A stretch of DNA of 64,000 bases, taken from NCBI GenBank assembly GCA_965198495.1, contig CBDAPL010000001.1, positions 3,224,001 through 3,288,000 of the forward strand, in the 5' to 3' direction. Position numbers and translations under genes: made by a program. Of this stretch, positions 49,989-58,852 are shown piece after piece. The notes beneath the pieces were generated by a model. It did not search any database, had not been told where the DNA came from, and saw only the letters and a list, made by a program, of their open reading frames with translations. Each line of letters starts with the position of its first letter. Within the stretch, counting starts at the first letter, position 1. This DNA comes from RH-AL1 sp965198495. Its GTDB lineage: Bacteria > Pseudomonadota > Alphaproteobacteria > Rhizobiales > Beijerinckiaceae.

Positions 49989-50683
49989 TGGCCGCTGTCA
50001 ACGTACTCGTCGTGGAAGACGATCCCGATATCGGCGGGCTTCTCGACCGCGGGCTCGGCGCCGCCGGCTTTGCGGTCAAATGTGTAGATACCGCCAGCGG
50101 CGCACTCGCGCACATGGCGGCGAATGCGCCCAGCGCCGTTCTTCTCGATGTCATGCTGCCCGACGGCACCGGCAACGATCTCTGCCGCGCGTTGCGCCAG
50201 AAGGGTTTCGCTGGGCCAATCCTGTTCCTCAGCGCCAAGGACGAAGTCTCCGATCGCGTGGACGGCCTTGCCGCCGGTGGCGATGATTATATCGTGAAGC
50301 CTTTCGCCTTCGACGAACTGGTCGCTCGTCTGCGCGCGCAATTAGTGCGCCGCGAGACGAGCGTTGCGAAGACGAATACCACCGAGATCGGCGGCCTCAG
50401 TCTCAATCTAGATACGCGTCAGGCCCGTTTTCGAGACGCGGTCATCAAGCTCACGCAGCGCGAGGCGGAGCTCCTCGCCGTGTTTATGGAACAGCCGAAC
50501 AAGCCTATCGCGCGCGGCGACATCTACGACCGGCTTTGGCTCGATCAGGGCGGCGCCTCGCTGAATGTAGTCGACGTCTACATCGGCTATCTTCGCGGCA
50601 AACTCGGCGACATCGTCAAGATCGGTGGCCCCACAATCTCGACCGTACGTGGTCGCGGTTTCATGCTCGAGTTCGCGCGCTAG
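49985..50683 (+). CDS. OmpR-family response regulator
   Basis: 232 residues. Receiver domain with acidic pocket VVEDDPD, phosphoacceptor Asp55 in VLLDVMLPDG, Ser in FLSAKD and Lys in VKPFAFDEL. Winged-helix output domain with LTQREAELLAVFMEQPNKPI, SLNVVDVYIGYLRGKLGD and STVRGRGFMLEF. Coupled to the kinase by ATGA overlap. The next gene is pqqA, ~200 bases downstream. Confidence 0.92.
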   Translation: MMAAVNVLVVEDDPDIGGLLDRGLGAAGFAVKCVDTASGALAHMAANAPSAVLLDVMLPDGTGNDLCRALRQKGFAGPILFLSAKDEVSDRVDGLAAGGDDYIVKPFAFDELVARLRAQLVRRETSVAKTNTTEIGGLSLNLDTRQARFRDAVIKLTQREAELLAVFMEQPNKPIARGDIYDRLWLDQGGASLNVVDVYIGYLRGKLGDIVKIGGPTISTVRGRGFMLEFAR

Positions 50684-50883
50684 GGCCCGGACTATCGTCA
50701 GGTCGCGCTGGGAAATTTCAGAGCCAAAAGCGGCGGCGGTCAACACGGCAAATACTTGCCAAAAATCCTCGAAGAGGCCATACCACTGCTGCCCGCCGTA
50801 AATGCAGGGTCACTAAGTCTTAGGATCTTCTTAGAAGACTACCTGAGCTGGTCATTGGGAAGAGACGACTCGAGGAGAGTGCT

Positions 50884-50973
50884 GTGAACTGGTTCGCGCC
50901 TGTTGTTGTCGAGATCTGCGTCGGCATGGAAGTCACAAGCTACGATTCTGCCGATCTACCGGTCGCGTTCTAG
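50884..50973 (+). CDS. pqqA: PQQ precursor peptide PqqA
   Basis: 29 codons beginning at GTG 50884, with GAGGAGAG upstream: MNWFAPVVVEICVGMEVTSY followed by DSADLPVAF. The conserved Glu-x3-Tyr pair (E16 and Y20 in MEVTSY) that PqqE cross-links to build PQQ is present. Typical 23-30 residue length. First gene of pqqABCDE. Confidence 0.93.
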   Translation: MNWFAPVVVEICVGMEVTSYDSADLPVAF

Positions 50974-51007
50974 GCCTCAGCTCAGGACTTGCTGGATTGG
51001 GATAGTC

Positions 51008-51907
51008 GTGCAAGCGGTCATCCTCGGATCTGCGGCAGGTGGCGGCGTTCCGCAGTGGAACTGCCGCTGTTTTATTTGCGAACTCGCCCGCTCTGGTGAT
51101 CCGCGCGTGTCGTCTCGCACCCAGTCGAGCATCGCCGTGACGCAGGATGGAGAGAACTGGCTTCTCGTGAACGCGTCGCCTGATATCCGCCAGCAGATCG
51201 CCGATAATATCGTTTTACATCCTCGTCACGGCGCCCGGCACTCGCCCATTTCGGCCGTGCTCCTCACGAACGGCGATGTCGACCATGTCGCTGGGCTTTT
51301 GACGCTGCGCGAGAGCCAGCCATTCAATCTTTACGCGACGATCACGACTCGCGAGTCGCTTGATGCCAACCGTATCTTCTCCGTGGCTTCACCTGAACTC
51401 GTGCCGCGTTTGCCGGTGGCTATGGATGAGCCTTTCGAGCCGGTGCCGGGCTTACGCGTCGAAATGTTCGCGGTGCCGGGCAAAGTCCCGTTGTGGCTCG
51501 AAGACGAGACCATGAGGATTGGCGAGGCAACAGAGACGACGGTGGGGCTGAAGATCGTCGCGGGCGGGAAAACGTTGTTTTACATCCCCGGCTGCGCCGA
51601 GGTCACGTCGGACGTCATACGTCGAATCGAAGGCGCCGATGCCTTGCTTTTCGATGGAACGTTGTGGACCGATAACGAGATGATCGACGCCGGCCTCGGC
51701 CGCAAGAGCGCTCGTCGCATGGGTCATGTGCCGATGTGGGGCGCGGGTGGCTCTGTCGAAAGACTGCAGGATGTTCCGATCGGCCGGTCCATATTCGTCC
51801 ACATCAACAATACCAATCCGGTCCTCGTCTCGGATTCGCAGGAACGGGCAAAAGCAGAGGCCTTCGGCTGGGAGGTCGCTTACGACGGGATGAGGATCGA
51901 GCTTTGA
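51008..51907 (+). CDS. pqqB: PQQ biosynthesis protein PqqB
   Basis: 299 residues from GTG 51008 (VQAVILGSAAGGGVPQWNCR). Metallo-beta-lactamase-fold hydroxylase of the PQQ pathway; the motif TNGDVDHVAGLL carries the metal-binding Asp/His set, and CRCFICELAR near the N-terminus is a family cysteine cluster. TTGA overlap with pqqC. Start codon choice follows family alignment of the AVILGSAAGGG segment. Confidence 0.93.
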   Translation: MQAVILGSAAGGGVPQWNCRCFICELARSGDPRVSSRTQSSIAVTQDGENWLLVNASPDIRQQIADNIVLHPRHGARHSPISAVLLTNGDVDHVAGLLTLRESQPFNLYATITTRESLDANRIFSVASPELVPRLPVAMDEPFEPVPGLRVEMFAVPGKVPLWLEDETMRIGEATETTVGLKIVAGGKTLFYIPGCAEVTSDVIRRIEGADALLFDGTLWTDNEMIDAGLGRKSARRMGHVPMWGAGGSVERLQDVPIGRSIFVHINNTNPVLVSDSQERAKAEAFGWEVAYDGMRIEL

Positions 51908-52656
51908 ACAACCTTCTGTCGCCCCAGGAACTGGAAAATCAACTCCGTGCGATCGGCGCGAGCCGATATCATATCCTTCACCCGTTCCATAAGCTCCTGC
52001 ACAACGGCAAGCTGAACAAGGAGCAGGTCCAGGCCTGGGCTCTCAACCGCTTCTATTACCAAGCGATGATCCCGATCAAGGACGCGACGATCCTCTCACG
52101 CATGGAGGATCCAGAGTTGCGCCGAATCTGGCGCCAGCGCATCGTCGATCACGACGGCGAGAATGCCGGCGACGGCGGCATCGAGCGCTGGCTGATGCTG
52201 ACCGACGGTCTCGGCTTCGCTCGCGACTACGTCACATCGCTGCAGGGATTGCTGCCCGCGACGCGTTTTGCTGTCGATGCTTACGTGCATTTCGTGCGTG
52301 AGAAGCCGCTGCTCGAGGCGATCGCCTCCTCGCTGACAGAGTTGTTTTCGCCCAACATCATCTCCGAGCGCGTCTCGGGCATGCTGGCGAACTACGATTT
52401 CATCTCCGAGAAGACGCTGGCCTACTTCGGCAAGCGGCTGACCCAGGCGCCGCGCGATGCGGACTTCGCGCTCGCCTACGTCAAGGAGAACGCCCATACC
52501 GCGAAGGATCAGGCACTCGTGCTCGACGCGCTTCGTTTCAAATGCAACGTCCTCTGGGCACAGCTTGACGCGCTGCATCATGCCTATGTGGAGCCCGGCC
52601 CGATCCCGCCCGGCGCCTGGCAGCCCGGCCATGCGACTGATGGGCGAAAGGTCTAG
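51904..52656 (+). CDS. pqqC: Pyrroloquinoline-quinone synthase PqqC
   Basis: 250 residues from a TTG overlapping the pqqB stop. Cofactorless oxidase that performs the last ring closure and oxidation to PQQ. Family segments: YHILHPFHKLLHNGKLNKEQ, WALNRFYYQAMIPIKDATIL, RIVDHDGENAGDGGIERWL and FSPNIISERVSGMLANYDFI. Followed after two bases by pqqD. Confidence 0.95.
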   Translation: MNNLLSPQELENQLRAIGASRYHILHPFHKLLHNGKLNKEQVQAWALNRFYYQAMIPIKDATILSRMEDPELRRIWRQRIVDHDGENAGDGGIERWLMLTDGLGFARDYVTSLQGLLPATRFAVDAYVHFVREKPLLEAIASSLTELFSPNIISERVSGMLANYDFISEKTLAYFGKRLTQAPRDADFALAYVKENAHTAKDQALVLDALRFKCNVLWAQLDALHHAYVEPGPIPPGAWQPGHATDGRKV

Positions 52657-52658
52657 AG

Positions 52659-52937
52659 ATGCCCGAAGTCTCCGGCTCGAGCATACCCAGGCTACCGCGC
52701 GGCGTGCGGCTGCATTTCGATCAGGTCCGCAACGCGCACGTTCTTCTCGCACCGGAGCGCGCCTTCAATGTCGACGACAACGCGGTGGCGGTTTTGAAGC
52801 TTGTCGATGGACAACGGACGATCGCCGCGATCGCCGGTGATCTCGCTGTGCGATTCAACGCCGATGCCGCCGTTATCGCGCGCGATGTCTCTGTCATGAT
52901 CGACGATCTGATCATCAAGAGAGTGGTCGAGGCATGA
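52659..52937 (+). CDS. pqqD: PQQ biosynthesis chaperone PqqD
   Basis: 92 residues. Winged-helix peptide chaperone that presents PqqA to PqqE: IPRLPRGVRLHFDQVRNAHV, LLAPERAFNVDDNAVAVLKL and VDGQRTIAAIAGDLA are the usual signature. Overlaps pqqE start by four bases. Confidence 0.93.
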   Translation: MPEVSGSSIPRLPRGVRLHFDQVRNAHVLLAPERAFNVDDNAVAVLKLVDGQRTIAAIAGDLAVRFNADAAVIARDVSVMIDDLIIKRVVEA

Positions 52938-54070
52938 CGAGTTCTGCCGTTTCCGTTCCGAACCCGATCGGCATCCTGATGGAGCTGACGCACCGCTGTC
53001 CGCTCCACTGCCCTTATTGCTCGAACCCGCTTGAGCTCGATAGGCGGTCGGCCGAGATGGATACGCCGACCGTACTTCGCGTGCTCGACGAAGCCGCGGC
53101 GCTCGGTATCCTGCACGTGCACCTTTCCGGCGGAGAGCCGACGGCGCGGCAGGATATCGTCGAGATCACCAGAAAGTGCGCGACCGCGGGATTGTACTCG
53201 AACCTTATTACGTCTGGCGTCGGTCGAGCTTTCGCTCTGCTACCACTGCTGGCGGATGCCGGTCTCGATCACGTGCAGCTCTCGCTGCAGGGCGTCGACG
53301 TCACGTCCGCTGACAAGGTCGCGGGACTGCGCGGCTCGCACGAAGCGAAGATGAAATTTGCCGAGGAGATCAAGCGGCTCGATCTCGCGCTCACGGTGAA
53401 TGCCGTCATTCATCGCGGTAACATCGACCAGGTCGATGGCTTCATCGAGCTCGCGGTCAAGCTCGGCGCGCGGCGTCTGGAAATAGCGCATACGCAGTAT
53501 TACGGCTGGGCCTACAAGAATCGTGCGGCCTTGATGCCGGCGCGCCCCGATGTCGACAAGTCCATCCGCATCGTCGAGGCGGCGCGCAAGCGGCTCGCGG
53601 GCACGCTCGTCATCGACCTCGTCGTGCCGGATTACTACGCCCTGCGACCGAAGGCCTGCGCCGGTGGGTGGGGTCGCAAACTGATGAACGTTTCGCCAGC
53701 CGGCAAGGTGCTGCCCTGCCACGCCGCCGAATCGATCGCCGGTCTGGAGTTCTGGTACGTGCAGGATCATTCGTTGGGCGATATTTGGCAGCGCTCGCCG
53801 GCGTTCAACGCCTACCGTGGCACGGACTGGATGCCAGAGCTCTGCCGCACCTGTGAGCGAAAGGAAATCGATTGGGGCGGGTGCCGTTGTCAAGCGCTCG
53901 CCCTGCTCGGCGATGCCGGGCTCACCGACCCCGCCTGCGGAAAATCGCCATTCCACGCGAAGATTGAAGCTTTGGCCACAGCCGAGTCGGCAACGGGCGC
54001 ACCACCTGAGTACGAGTACCGCTGGCCGAGCCAAGTCGCACCGCGTCAGGTCGAGGACATCGTGTCGTGA
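52934..54070 (+). CDS. pqqE: PqqA peptide cyclase (radical SAM) PqqE
   Basis: 378 residues. Radical SAM cluster motif HRCPLHCPYCSNP near residue 20. SPASM domain cysteines follow: KACAGGWGRK, KVLPCHAAESI, ELCRTCERKEIDWGGCRCQA and TDPACGKSPFH. It links the Glu and Tyr of PqqA. Coupled to pqqD (ATGA) and to the next unknown gene (GTGA). Confidence 0.95.
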   Translation: MTSSAVSVPNPIGILMELTHRCPLHCPYCSNPLELDRRSAEMDTPTVLRVLDEAAALGILHVHLSGGEPTARQDIVEITRKCATAGLYSNLITSGVGRAFALLPLLADAGLDHVQLSLQGVDVTSADKVAGLRGSHEAKMKFAEEIKRLDLALTVNAVIHRGNIDQVDGFIELAVKLGARRLEIAHTQYYGWAYKNRAALMPARPDVDKSIRIVEAARKRLAGTLVIDLVVPDYYALRPKACAGGWGRKLMNVSPAGKVLPCHAAESIAGLEFWYVQDHSLGDIWQRSPAFNAYRGTDWMPELCRTCERKEIDWGGCRCQALALLGDAGLTDPACGKSPFHAKIEALATAESATGAPPEYEYRWPSQVAPRQVEDIVS

Positions 54071-54774
54071 AAATCGCAACAGCTTGCGTGATCGTCATAG
54101 CGACCACGTCTTTTAGTATTTCGGTCGTCCAGGCGGCGGCGCCGACACCCGCCATGACCTCGACTTCTGCAAACCAAGATGTCGCGACACTTCTGTTCGG
54201 CAATCCGCAGTGGAGCAAGGCTCCTCCGGGGTCGAAGATCACCTATAGCTATTCCAAGAAAACGAGCGTGCCGGCGCTTGCCCCCTCGTTCGATGACAAG
54301 ATCATCGAGATGCTCGAGAAGAGCGGCTCCGGTGCCGATGATCGTCGCTCCGTCGATGTGCAACTGTTCTCCGGCACCAATCGCAAGCCGGCTGGACCGT
54401 TCGATGCCGAAGCGCAAAATCCTATTTTGCTGCTTGTACTGGAAGAGAACGTCCAGGAGCTGTCCAAGGCGTTCAAGGGCAATCCTCGTTATCTGAAGAA
54501 CGCGATCCGCAAAGCGTGGCGCGATGATGCGAAGATTGAGAACGCGTCGATCGATGTCGACGGCAAGCAGGTCGCTGGCACACGCATCACTGTCACGCCG
54601 TTCGTCAACGATGCCGAAAGCGGTCAGATGATGGGCCTGGACGGCATGGCTTACACGGTGGAGATCGCCGACAGTGTGCCTGGCCAGATCGCGAACATCA
54701 TTATTCGTGCGCCCGCGCAAGGCGATGGGAAGTTCAGTGAGACATTGCATTACATGTCGGAAAAGACGCCATGA
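54067..54774 (+). CDS. Secreted protein of unknown function coupled to pqqE
   Basis: 235 residues from GTG 54067, overlapping the pqqE stop. Signal peptide (CVIVIATTSFSISVVQAAA). Mature part ~200 residues, mostly beta with no cysteine: TLLFGNPQWSKAPPGSKITY, YSKKTSVPALAPSFDDKIIE, NPILLLVLEENVQELSKAFK, ITVTPFVNDAESGQMMGLDG. No family recognised. Being the sixth gene of the pqq operon and exported, it could help deliver PQQ or mature XoxF in the periplasm; that is inference. Confidence 0.78.
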   Translation: MKIATACVIVIATTSFSISVVQAAAPTPAMTSTSANQDVATLLFGNPQWSKAPPGSKITYSYSKKTSVPALAPSFDDKIIEMLEKSGSGADDRRSVDVQLFSGTNRKPAGPFDAEAQNPILLLVLEENVQELSKAFKGNPRYLKNAIRKAWRDDAKIENASIDVDGKQVAGTRITVTPFVNDAESGQMMGLDGMAYTVEIADSVPGQIANIIIRAPAQGDGKFSETLHYMSEKTP

Positions 54775-55124
54775 AACTACTGATGTTGATCGCGGGGATC
54801 GTCTGCTGGAGTGGTTTTCATGCTCAAGCGGCGGATGCTGACAAGACGAACGACTATCCTACGGCGGCGCGCGCGGACTACGTGCTCGGCTGTATGGCGT
54901 CCAACAGCCAGACGCGGGCGGCACTCGACCATTGTTCCTGCTCGATCGACGTGATCGCCTCGATTCTCCCCTATGATAAGTACGAGCAGGCGGAGACGAT
55001 CCTCTCCATGCGGCAAGGCGTCGGTGCTCAGGCGCGAGAGTTCAACGCCGTGAAAGGTTTGAACGATACCATCGCGGACATGCGCAGGGCACAGGCTGAG
55101 GCCGAAATCCGCTGCTTTCGATAG
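54771..55124 (+). CDS. Small Cys-containing secreted protein, end of pqq operon
   Basis: 117 residues overlapping the preceding stop by four bases. Signal peptide LLMLIAGIVCWSGFHAQA. Mature helical domain: ARADYVLGCMASNSQTRAAL, DHCSCSIDVIASILPYDKYE, then AEAEIRCFR, four cysteines after the signal peptide. Converges with xoxJ. Function unknown. Confidence 0.75.
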   Translation: MKLLMLIAGIVCWSGFHAQAADADKTNDYPTAARADYVLGCMASNSQTRAALDHCSCSIDVIASILPYDKYEQAETILSMRQGVGAQAREFNAVKGLNDTIADMRRAQAEAEIRCFR

Positions 55125-55194
55125 AAGACGTTCGTCGTTGCACAGATTTACTCCGGGCGAACGCGTCGTCTATCCACGTCCATTCATCTGAGCG

Positions 55195-56184
55195 TCAAGG
55201 ATTAGCGTTAGTCGGCGCGGGACCAGGCATGACGAACGCTCTGGAAGTCGGCCGCGATTCCCGATCCGACCCCGGCTTTTTTTCTACGGAGGCAGGGACC
55301 AGCTTCGGCGCCGCGTCGCTCGCGGCCGTTTCCGGCGGTATCACGTGACCCTGATTATCGAGCAGCGGTACGCCGTAATCTTCTAGAACCTTGTTGATAT
55401 CGGCCTTGCGCGCGCGGATTATCGCTTCGAGCTTGTGCTTCCAGTCGGGCTCGTCGTGACGTACCCCAAGAGCTATGCGGTAGCTGAAGCCTGGCTTGTC
55501 GACGTCCTTGATGAGAGGCGTTGCGATAAGAGCGCCACCGGAGGATTTGACCGCCTCGCCGATGAGCGGCCCCCAAACGATCGCAGCGTCGATCGTTTTG
55601 GCTTTCAAATCTGACAAAAGGTCATTGAGTGGAGAGTCGAAGCGATGGTCGACGAGGAGTGGATAGACTTTAGAGCCATTCATCAGTCCACCGGCGAGCA
55701 TCACATCGACAGGCGGGGTCGCGGCATAGACGCCGAGCGCCCGACCTTTAAGCTTCGGATCATCAAGCGATTGAATGCCGTTGAGGCCGCTATCCTTCGG
55801 CGCGACGATCACATAGGTCGAGCGGTAGTAGGGATTGGTCGACTGCACCATCTCCGAGCCTATGGTGTAGCCCATCACGATATCGCAAAGGTCGCTGTTC
55901 AATGTGTTGCGGATGAACCCTGGACCGGAAGGCGCCCAGAAGTAACGGACCGGCTCCTTGAGTTGCTCGCCGATGATCTCTGCGATCTTGTTCTCGAATC
56001 CGGCCTTCTTGCGATTGCTGAAAGGCAAGTTGGAGGGATCCGAGCACACCCGTAACGCCGTGCGGGAAACCATGTCTGGCGCAACCTGCGCGGCGACAGA
56101 TGTGACATCCAAGGTCATCAACACGAAAACGGCCGCGCGAGCGGCCGTGAGACTGGTGTTGGTCGAAACTATCTTAGAAACCAA
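55195..56184 (-). CDS. xoxJ: XoxJ, periplasmic binding-protein-like factor of lanthanide methanol dehydrogenase
   Basis: 329 residues from a TTG at 56184 that overlaps the xoxG stop by 11 bases; it yields a good signal peptide (AARAAVFVLMTLDVTSVAAQ). The body is the MxaJ/XoxJ solute-binding-like fold: LRVCSDPSNLPFSNRKKAGF, CDIVMGYTIGSEMVQSTNPY, YRSTYVIVAPKDSGLNGIQS, KAKTIDAAIVWGPLIGEAVK. XoxJ is thought to assist activation of XoxF. A Pro/Ala-rich tail ends the protein. Third gene of xoxFGJ. Confidence 0.88.
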   Translation of the reverse strand: MVSKIVSTNTSLTAARAAVFVLMTLDVTSVAAQVAPDMVSRTALRVCSDPSNLPFSNRKKAGFENKIAEIIGEQLKEPVRYFWAPSGPGFIRNTLNSDLCDIVMGYTIGSEMVQSTNPYYRSTYVIVAPKDSGLNGIQSLDDPKLKGRALGVYAATPPVDVMLAGGLMNGSKVYPLLVDHRFDSPLNDLLSDLKAKTIDAAIVWGPLIGEAVKSSGGALIATPLIKDVDKPGFSYRIALGVRHDEPDWKHKLEAIIRARKADINKVLEDYGVPLLDNQGHVIPPETAASDAAPKLVPASVEKKPGSDRESRPTSRAFVMPGPAPTNANP

Positions 56185-56878
56185 GGCAGGCCGTTTCCTG
56201 ATCGGCGTAGATCGGCGGCTTCTCTTCGTGCTTGGTAGGTTGCTGGCGATCGAGCAGCCCAAGCGATCGGGCTCGTATGTAGACGTAAATGTCATTGATG
56301 TAACACTGGACGTTCTTGTTGTCGCCGAAGGAAGGCATCACGAGATTTGACGAGTTGTCGACGTTTTTCTTGCCCGCGGCGACAGTTTGAAGAAACTCGG
56401 GATAGGTGATGGTCTTGAGCGAGTCGATCAGTGCGGGCGCGTAGCTTGATCCCATCGCGTCGGGACCGTGGCATACGAGGCAGTTGGCGCCATAGCGGCG
56501 ATACCCGGAAAAACTGAACCAGTCCATCTCTCCGCTCTTCGCGAAATGGGGCGTCGGGTTACCATCCTTGTCGAGCCACATGCCGTTCATCTGCATCTCG
56601 ACTGCGGGGTCGGAACTCTCTTTCGTCGTCGCGGCATCGACCTTCTTAACGATCTTCGTCGGATCCTCTTTCGCGAGGACGTCTTCGGCTTTCTGGACGT
56701 CACTCTTGCCGCTGTCGCTTGGAGACGCGGACGGCGCGTTCGGATTCTCCGGCAAGGCAAGCTGATCGACGGGCGCTTTCGCGGCATCGTCGGCGAAAAC
56801 CGGACCGCAGGTTCCGACGATAAGAAAAAGGGCGAACACATTCGCCGCAGAAAATGAACGGAAAGAACGATGTGCCAA
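56174..56878 (-). CDS. xoxG: XoxG-type cytochrome cL
   Basis: 234 residues with signal peptide (ANVFALFLIVGTCGPVFA). A Ser/Asp/Lys-rich linker follows, then the cytochrome domain with one heme motif CLVCH (in YGANCLVCHGPDAMGSSYAP) and the axial Met region LVMPSFGDN. Accepts electrons from XoxF in the periplasm. Separated from xoxF by 123 bases containing a hairpin; overlapped at its 3' end by xoxJ. Confidence 0.92.
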   Translation of the reverse strand: MAHRSFRSFSAANVFALFLIVGTCGPVFADDAAKAPVDQLALPENPNAPSASPSDSGKSDVQKAEDVLAKEDPTKIVKKVDAATTKESSDPAVEMQMNGMWLDKDGNPTPHFAKSGEMDWFSFSGYRRYGANCLVCHGPDAMGSSYAPALIDSLKTITYPEFLQTVAAGKKNVDNSSNLVMPSFGDNKNVQCYINDIYVYIRARSLGLLDRQQPTKHEEKPPIYADQETACLGF

Positions 56879-56948
56879 CGGGGTTTCCTCGTCTGCTCCG
56901 CGTATTGGTCACGGATGCGGTCTGTCGGATTTAAGTACTAACAAGATA

Positions 56949-56981
56949 AAGGCCGACGCGCTAGATGCGCGTCGGCCCCTT
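56949..56981 (-). terminator. Hairpin between xoxF and xoxG
   Basis: Perfect 11-base stem GGCCGACGCGC / GCGCGTCGGCC around TAGAT (56951-56977), flanked by AAA on one side and TTT on the other. It looks like a rho-independent terminator or processing hairpin that could keep xoxG-xoxJ mRNA below xoxF. Confidence 0.7.
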
Positions 56982-57001
56982 TAGTGTCGCAGAACGACGG
57001 C

Positions 57002-58852
57002 TTAGTTGTTCGGCAGAGCGAACACAGTCAGCGTGCCGCCAAGCGCGGTATAGTCGTTGAGCGCAGCGTAGCCGCCAACAGCGCCCAAGCCCGCGTTCGG
57101 GTCGGTCAATCCAGCGGCAAGACCGATGCCGGCCCAGCCACCAACGCCCGACAAGATCGCGACGTACTGCTTGCCCTTGTGCTCATAGCTCATGACGTTG
57201 CCGATGATGCCCGACGGCGTCTTGAACTTGTAGAGTTCCTTGCCTGTCGAAGCGTCGACAGCCTTCAGGTAACCCTCAAGCGTTCCGTAGAACACGATAT
57301 GCCCGGCGGTGGCCAAAGCACCCGACCAGACCGAGAACTGCTCCGGATCCGACCAGACGATCTTACCCTTGGTGGCGTCCCAAGCGATGAAGTTACCCAT
57401 GTTGTTGCCGCCCGGAGCCGGGTACATCGACAGGGTCGCGCCAACGTAGGGCTGACCAGGAGTGTAGGAGACCTTGAAGGGCTCGTAGTCCATGCAGACG
57501 TGATTGGTCGGCACGTAGAACAAGCCCGTCTGGGGCGAGAACGCCGAAGGCTGCTCGTCCTTGGTACCGAGAGCCGCCGGGCAGATGCCCTTCGAGTTCA
57601 CGTCTTCCCCGTTGTGCTCGGTCGAGTACTTGGCAACCACGAGCGGGCGAGCGTATGTGGGCGACGACTTATCCATGTCGACCTTGGTGGCCCAGTTCAC
57701 GGCCGGATCGAACTTCTCGGCGACCAAGAGTTCGCCCGTATCGCGATTCAGCGTGTAACCGAAACCGTTACGGTCGAAGTGAACGAGCATCGGCGTCTCT
57801 TTGCCGTTGATCTTCTGGTCGACCAACGGAACCTCGTTGATGCCATCGTAATCCCACTGATCGTGGGGGGTCATCTGATAGACCCACTTGGCCTCGCCGG
57901 TATCGGGATTACGAGCCCAGATGGTCATCGACCACTTGTTATCGCCCGGACGCTGCTTCGGATTCCACGTCGAGGGATTGCCCGAACCATAGTACATCAG
58001 GTTGAGCTTGGGATCGTAGGAGTACCAACCCCAGGTGCAGCCGCCACCGCTCTTCCACTGATCACCCTGCCAGGTCTTCAGCGAGGAGTCCTTGCCGACC
58101 GGCTTGCCGAGAGACATCGTCTTCTCGGGGTTCATAAGCATCATCTCGTCGGTACCTTCCGAGTACCCACGCCAAACGCGCTTGCCGGTGTTCTCGTCGT
58201 ACGCCGTCACGTGGCACTGAACGCCGAACTCACCGCCCGAAATGCCTACGATGATCTTGCCGTTGACCGGCAGAACCGTCGCGGTGTTCGTCTGGCCGCG
58301 CTTGGGATCACCGTTGGCGACCTTCCACAGCTCCTTGCCGGTCTTGGCATCAAGCGCCACGACGTTCGTGTCGGCCTGGTGGAGGAAGATCTTGCCGTTG
58401 TCGTAAGCCAAGCCTCGGTTGACGGTATCGCAGCACATGACCGGAATCACGTTCGGGTCCTGCTTGGGCGTGTACTTCCAGACGATCTTACCGTCGTCGT
58501 TAAGGTTCAGAGCGTAGACGATGTTCGGGAAAGGGGTATGGACGTACATCATGTCGCCGATCACGAGCGGCGAGCCTTCGTGACCACGCAGAACGCCGGT
58601 CGAGAAGGTCCAAGCGACCTGAAGGTTCTTGACGTTGTCTTTGTTGATCTGGTCGAGCTTGGTGTAACGCGTGTTGGCGTAATCGCCAGTCTGAAGCACC
58701 CAATCGTTCGGGTTCTGCATCAACTTCGCGGCGGTCGGGCCGGAAACTTCCTGGGGGGCGGCGGCGGGCGCCGGGGCCGCATCGTCAGCCATGACCGGCA
58801 GAGAATACGACAGCAAGCAGGCAGTGGCTACAGCCAAGCCGGTATACTTCAT
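57002..58852 (-). CDS. xoxF: Lanthanide-dependent methanol dehydrogenase XoxF
   Basis: 616 residues. Signal peptide (GLAVATACLLSYSLPVMAD), eight-bladed PQQ propeller with tryptophan docking motifs (GKELWKVANGD, GKELYKFKTP) and the vicinal disulfide CC in PVMCCDTVNRG. Asp334 and Asp336 in DQWDYDGINE form the Asp-x-Asp pair that marks lanthanide enzymes; calcium MxaF has Ala at the second position. A strong GGAGGAAG ribosome site precedes the ATG. Oxidises methanol to formaldehyde or formate in the periplasm, passing electrons to XoxG. Confidence 0.97.
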   Translation of the reverse strand: MKYTGLAVATACLLSYSLPVMADDAAPAPAAAPQEVSGPTAAKLMQNPNDWVLQTGDYANTRYTKLDQINKDNVKNLQVAWTFSTGVLRGHEGSPLVIGDMMYVHTPFPNIVYALNLNDDGKIVWKYTPKQDPNVIPVMCCDTVNRGLAYDNGKIFLHQADTNVVALDAKTGKELWKVANGDPKRGQTNTATVLPVNGKIIVGISGGEFGVQCHVTAYDENTGKRVWRGYSEGTDEMMLMNPEKTMSLGKPVGKDSSLKTWQGDQWKSGGGCTWGWYSYDPKLNLMYYGSGNPSTWNPKQRPGDNKWSMTIWARNPDTGEAKWVYQMTPHDQWDYDGINEVPLVDQKINGKETPMLVHFDRNGFGYTLNRDTGELLVAEKFDPAVNWATKVDMDKSSPTYARPLVVAKYSTEHNGEDVNSKGICPAALGTKDEQPSAFSPQTGLFYVPTNHVCMDYEPFKVSYTPGQPYVGATLSMYPAPGGNNMGNFIAWDATKGKIVWSDPEQFSVWSGALATAGHIVFYGTLEGYLKAVDASTGKELYKFKTPSGIIGNVMSYEHKGKQYVAILSGVGGWAGIGLAAGLTDPNAGLGAVGGYAALNDYTALGGTLTVFALPNN

